Source: DYEC01 sp034434695
GTDB taxonomy: Bacteria; Chloroflexota; Anaerolineae; Anaerolineales; Anaerolineaceae
Reading direction: 5' to 3'
Assembly: GCA_034434695.1 (NCBI GenBank)
Contig: DAOTYY010000147.1
Coordinates: 1-6,998, forward strand
DNA length: 6,998 bases
The translations under genes and the position numbers were made by a program. Shown piece after piece: positions 5,036 through 6,998 of this stretch. The number at the start of each line of letters is the position of its first letter. Position 1 is the first letter of the stretch. The notes beneath the pieces were generated by a model. The model was not told where the DNA came from. It saw only the letters and a list, made by a program, of their open reading frames with translations, and searched no databases.

Positions 5036-6532
5036 ATGGAGCCCCTGCGACTGCCCACGGAAGAGGAAGTCCGCGCCATTGTTCGACAAGGCGAAGATGC
5101 GGTGGTGGAACTGGTTTTCGGACTTGTAAACGAGTGGGTAAGTATTCTTCGGCGATTGGAAGAACGGATACAAGCCCTGGAAGACCAGTTGGCCAAGAAC
5201 AGCAGCAACAGTGGCAAACCGCCTTCCAGTGATGGGCTCAGGAAGCCTCGCAATCGCAGTCTCCGAAAATCGAGTGGCAAGAAAAGTGGCGGGCAGCCCG
5301 GTCACAAGGGGCACACGCTGGAGATGCGAGCCCAACCCGATCATGTCCAAGTTCACCGGGTCCGGCGCTGCCATCACTGCCAGACTTCCCTGGAAGGTGT
5401 TCCAGTGAAAGGGCATGAACGGCGGCAAGTCTTTGACCTGCCGCCGGTACAAATCGAAGTGACCGAGCACCAAGCGGAGATCAAGGATTGCCCATACTGC
5501 GGACAGGTGAACAAAGCCGAGTTTCCAGCCGGAGTGAGCCAGGCGGTGCAGTATGGTCCGAGTCTCAAGGCGCAGATGGTGTATTTCAGCCAGTATCACT
5601 TCGTATCGCTGGAGCGGGTGGCCGAGATCTTTGGCGATCTGTACCATCAGCCGGTCAGTGAAGGCACCATCCTGGAAGCCTGCCTGACCACGGCTGAGCA
5701 GGTCGCTGCGGTCAATCAGTCGGTGAAACAGCACCTCACTGAGCAAGAAGAGGTCACGCATCACGATGAAACCGGAGCCAGGGCAGCAGGCAAGCTTCAA
5801 TGGCTGCACTCAACCAGCACGGAGCGGCTGACTTACTATCAGATCCACCCTAGACGGGGTTCCAAAGCGCTGGACGAGATTGGGATCTTGCCCCGGCGCA
5901 CAGGGAAAGTGCTTCACGACGATTATTGCTCCTACTTCCAGTACAAAGATGTCTTTCACGCCTTATGCAACGCCCATCATCTGCGCGAACTCAAGTTCAT
6001 CCAGGAGCGCTGCGAGCAAGCCTGGGCGCAAGAGATGGCCAACCTGCTCGTGGAGATCAAGCAGGCAGTGGACGGCGCCAAAGAACTGGTGCTGGAGGGA
6101 TTATCTGAAGCTGAAAAAGCGGCTTTCGAAGTCCGTTACAGGCAACTGATTGAGCAAGGACGGCAGGCCAATGTGTCACCCGAGCCAGAGGAGCCAGTTC
6201 CGAAGAAACGCGGACGGGTGAAACAGAGCCCGGCCAAGAACTTGCTCGATCGGCTCTTGGCTCATCAAGCCAGCGTGTTAGCCTTTATGCACGATTTTAA
6301 GGTGCGGTTTGACAACAATCAGGCGGAACGAGATCTGCGCATGATGAAAGTCAAGCAAAAGGTTTCCGGTTGTTTCCGCTCAGAAGATGGTGCTCAGTCT
6401 TTCTGCCAGATTCGGAGCTGCCTTTCGACGGCTCGCAAGAATGGTCAACGAGTGCTTGACGTTTTGCACATGGCTTTGCTGGGCTCACCTTATGTTCCGC
6501 CTTTCCTCGCTCAAGCTGCGTTAGCAGCCTGA
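5036..6532 (+). CDS. tnpC: IS66-family transposase TnpC
   Basis: A 498-residue DDE transposase of normal length. Residues about 20-55 form a leucine-rich helix ending in the IS66 hallmark KNSSNSGKPPSSDG (54-67), followed by GGQPGHKGHTL. A zinc-binding region has C112, C115, C152 and C155. The catalytic core shows D244 in THHDETGAR, D295/D296 in VLHDDYCSY, a CNAHHLREL motif (311-319), and the acidic residue E431 in RFDNNQAERDLRMMKVKQK. The last few residues lie within the right terminal repeat, where the TGA is located. The ATG at 5036 has only a weak AGGG upstream. No frame break is visible, so the enzyme should be active in cut-out and insertion of this element. A 305-codon antisense open frame across its 5' half is a shadow. 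Confidence 0.95.
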   Translation: MEPLRLPTEEEVRAIVRQGEDAVVELVFGLVNEWVSILRRLEERIQALEDQLAKNSSNSGKPPSSDGLRKPRNRSLRKSSGKKSGGQPGHKGHTLEMRAQPDHVQVHRVRRCHHCQTSLEGVPVKGHERRQVFDLPPVQIEVTEHQAEIKDCPYCGQVNKAEFPAGVSQAVQYGPSLKAQMVYFSQYHFVSLERVAEIFGDLYHQPVSEGTILEACLTTAEQVAAVNQSVKQHLTEQEEVTHHDETGARAAGKLQWLHSTSTERLTYYQIHPRRGSKALDEIGILPRRTGKVLHDDYCSYFQYKDVFHALCNAHHLRELKFIQERCEQAWAQEMANLLVEIKQAVDGAKELVLEGLSEAEKAAFEVRYRQLIEQGRQANVSPEPEEPVPKKRGRVKQSPAKNLLDRLLAHQASVLAFMHDFKVRFDNNQAERDLRMMKVKQKVSGCFRSEDGAQSFCQIRSCLSTARKNGQRVLDVLHMALLGSPYVPPFLAQAALAA

Positions 6533-6540
6533 GCAGTTAC
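6527..6540 (-). repeat. right terminal inverted repeat of the IS66 element
   Basis: GCCTGAGCAGTTAC, the exact reverse complement of the left end. It contains the tnpC stop codon (6530-6532). On the other strand its GTAA end supplies a TAA stop to the cold-shock-domain frame next to it. Confidence 0.9.
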
Positions 6541-6776
6541 TCTTTTTCTACCAAAGATACATCATAGGCTTCCATCCCTCTTTTGTTCTTGGGCCTCGGT
6601 CTGGATTTAAATGACACTACCATACCCCTTGATAGCTTCTTCAGATTACAAGATAGATTTGTACAGTGTATAAAATACTCAACATTATTCTCGTCTCGGA
6701 TGACACCGTACCCCTTTTCGGATTGATACCACGATAATGTCTCATAGAGTGGTGTAAAAAGGATTGACAGAAAAGG
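6537..6776 (-). pseudogene. cold-shock-domain (CspA-like) protein, 5' start unclear, 3' end fused to IS
   Basis: A minus-strand frame without a normal start codon encodes a recognisable cold-shock domain. The run from TGG at 6731 reads WYQSEKGYGVIRDENNVEYF and then IHCTNLS. It contains RNP1-like KGYGVI and RNP2-like EYFIHC, followed by LSRGMVVSFKSRPRPKNKRG and AYDVSLVEKE. This aligns along its length with CspA-type proteins, which bind single-stranded nucleic acids. The stop TAA (6539-6537) lies inside the IS66 end, so the original C-terminus was replaced, though the domain itself looks nearly complete. Upstream the frame is closed by a TGA at 6779-6777 with no ATG, GTG or TTG before the domain. 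An ATG at 6780 with GGAAG upstream lies in another frame and would join the domain if one base were removed between about 6742 and 6780. It is therefore either a pseudogene or a sequence error. Confidence 0.6.
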
Positions 6777-6834
6777 TCATCTTATGCTTCCATGGGCTTG
6801 ACCAAAGACCAAACAAGGAGGCATAAAGATGACC
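6775..6834. repeat. imperfect inverted repeat covering two opposed start codons
   Basis: The arms 6775-6791 (GGTCATCTTATGCTTCC) and 6817-6834 (GGAGGCATAAAGATGACC) match with one mismatch and one extra A, around a 25-base spacer. Each arm, read outward, contains a purine-rich ribosome-binding-like sequence followed by CATAAGATGACC or CATAAAGATGACC, with an ATG at 6780 (minus) and 6829 (plus). In RNA of either strand the hairpin would bury the ribosome-binding site and start codon. Confidence 0.6.
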
Positions 6835-6882
6835 AAAGCAAGTGTAGCATTGAAAGAGTACCTTAACGTGAATTCGGGTTAG
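6829..6882 (+). CDS. 17-codon micro-ORF, possibly a truncated gene start
   Basis: ATG at 6829 is preceded by a strong AAGGAGG at a usable distance and begins a 17-residue peptide, MTKASVALKEYLNVNSG, that ends at TAG (6880-6882). The strong ribosome-binding site suggests a true translation start. The last codons overlap the presumed end of a second insertion sequence whose transposase C-terminus lies on the other strand. The micro-ORF may therefore be the remnant 5' end of a gene interrupted there. The opening resembles the N-termini of some transposases, but this is too short to trust. Confidence 0.3.
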   Translation: MTKASVALKEYLNVNSG

Positions 6883-6998
6883 GCGGGCAAGGGCAGGTAC
6901 TCGTCCAAGCCCAAAGACGGTTTTGATGGACGGCGGCAGTAAGCAATCAAGCCGCACAGCACATTTACAAAGAAGTTGATGATACTGCGATGGCGAGA
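6879..6998 (-). CDS. C-terminal fragment of a second, different transposase (cut by window edge)
   Basis: The last 39 codons of a minus-strand gene entering from the right edge. It begins SRHRSIINFFVNVLCGLIAY and continues CRRPSKPSLGLDEYLPLPA before a TAA at 6881-6879. The pattern HRSxxNFxVNxLxGLIAYC..PxKPSL is, from memory, that of the C-terminal end of DDE transposases of several IS families; I cannot settle which. It is unrelated to the IS66 transposase. The sequence just past the stop, read on the plus strand as CCTTAACGTGAATTCGGG (6861-6878), may be the end of that element. Only this end is in the window. Confidence 0.5.
   Translation of the reverse strand, partial: SRHRSIINFFVNVLCGLIAYCRRPSKPSLGLDEYLPLPA

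Larger units (their letters stand above)
4963..6540 (+). mobile_element. complete IS66-family insertion sequence (single-gene, ISBst12-like)
   Basis: A 1578-bp element bounded by perfect 14-bp inverted repeats beginning GTAA, as is usual for IS66-family ends, and carrying one intact transposase gene. No tnpA or tnpB accessory genes are present, which fits the single-gene ISBst12 subgroup. The transposase stop codon lies inside the right terminal repeat. The 8 bases on each side (GAATAAAG left, TCTTTTTC right) do not match, so the expected 8-bp target duplication is missing. The left end cuts a membrane-protein gene, and the right end touches an unrelated cold-shock-domain frame. The element itself looks complete and possibly active. 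Confidence 0.9.

Noticed and set aside
4892..5809. 305-codon open frame on the minus strand
   Set aside because: Antisense to the well-supported IS66 transposase. It has no recognisable motif and crosses the IS boundary.
4955..6548. 8-bp target duplication flanking the IS66 element
   Set aside because: The flanking octamers GAATAAAG and TCTTTTTC do not match in direct orientation. Partial inverted similarity is likely due to A/T richness.
6800..6837. Three GACCAAA heptamers, two in tandem, as possible regulator-binding repeats
   Set aside because: The unit is short, one copy lies inside coding sequence, and the same heptamer with a different context occurs near 1883. Chance cannot be excluded.
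6742..6957. 71-codon open frame on the minus strand
   Set aside because: It runs out of frame through the transposase C-terminus and across the inverted repeat. Only its last 13 codons, from the ATG at 6780, might matter as the start of the cold-shock-domain gene.
6879..6998. Assignment of the second transposase to the IS982 family
   Set aside because: My recollection of IS982 C-termini does not match the NFxVNxLxGLIAYC pattern seen here, so the family is left open.
1..6998. CRISPR array, tRNA or a recognisable defence or toxin-antitoxin system
   Set aside because: No regularly spaced direct repeats, cloverleaf-like sequence or matching protein motifs were seen on either strand.

Overview
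This is a roughly 50% GC bacterial window from an accessory, transposon-scarred region. Nearly every non-IS gene lies on the minus strand. Nothing fixes the taxon. A DUF4386 protein next to a QOR-type oxidoreductase, a single-gene IS66 element and a pRiA4b ORF-3-like protein would fit Chloroflexota or a Gram-positive lineage, but that is a weak guess.

Region 1 (1-973): the first 17 codons of an unidentified minus-strand gene leave the window at base 1. They have a good sigma70-type promoter and an upstream 14-bp palindrome. Next comes an intact small calcineurin-like metallophosphoesterase, whose TATAAT box lies inside a perfect inverted repeat that looks like an operator.

Region 2 (925-1941): an intact 227-residue protein has an N-terminal C2HC finger, a pRiA4b ORF-3 (IS1096 passenger TnpR)-like core and a C-terminal Cys/His cluster. 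It has a strong Shine-Dalgarno and its own terminator. A long hairpin terminator upstream of it separates it from region 3.

Region 3 (1942-4962): a tightly packed minus-strand operon. In transcription order it holds a truncated membrane protein, a DUF4386 membrane protein, two tandem paralogous four-helix membrane proteins of unknown function, and a QOR-like medium-chain dehydrogenase/reductase. It is damaged: the first paralogue carries one frameshift, the dehydrogenase two, and the 5' end of the operon is cut off by an insertion sequence. All three frameshifts have the same sign (one extra base), so sequencing error and real decay must both be considered.

Region 4 (4963-6540): a complete 1578-bp IS66-family element with perfect 14-bp terminal repeats (GTAACTGCTCAGGC) and one intact transposase gene, as in the ISBst12 subgroup. 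No 8-bp target duplication is visible, and the genes on its two sides are unrelated, so the element probably marks a rearrangement junction.

Region 5 (6541-6998): a cold-shock-domain reading frame abuts the IS, and its stop codon is supplied by the IS end. Beyond it are a large inverted repeat over two opposed start-codon contexts, a 17-codon plus-strand micro-ORF with a strong Shine-Dalgarno, and the C-terminus of a second, different transposase running off the right edge.

I see no CRISPR array, tRNA, rRNA or clearly new defence system. The points most worth following are the decaying paralogue operon, the IS junctions and the hidden cold-shock-domain frame.
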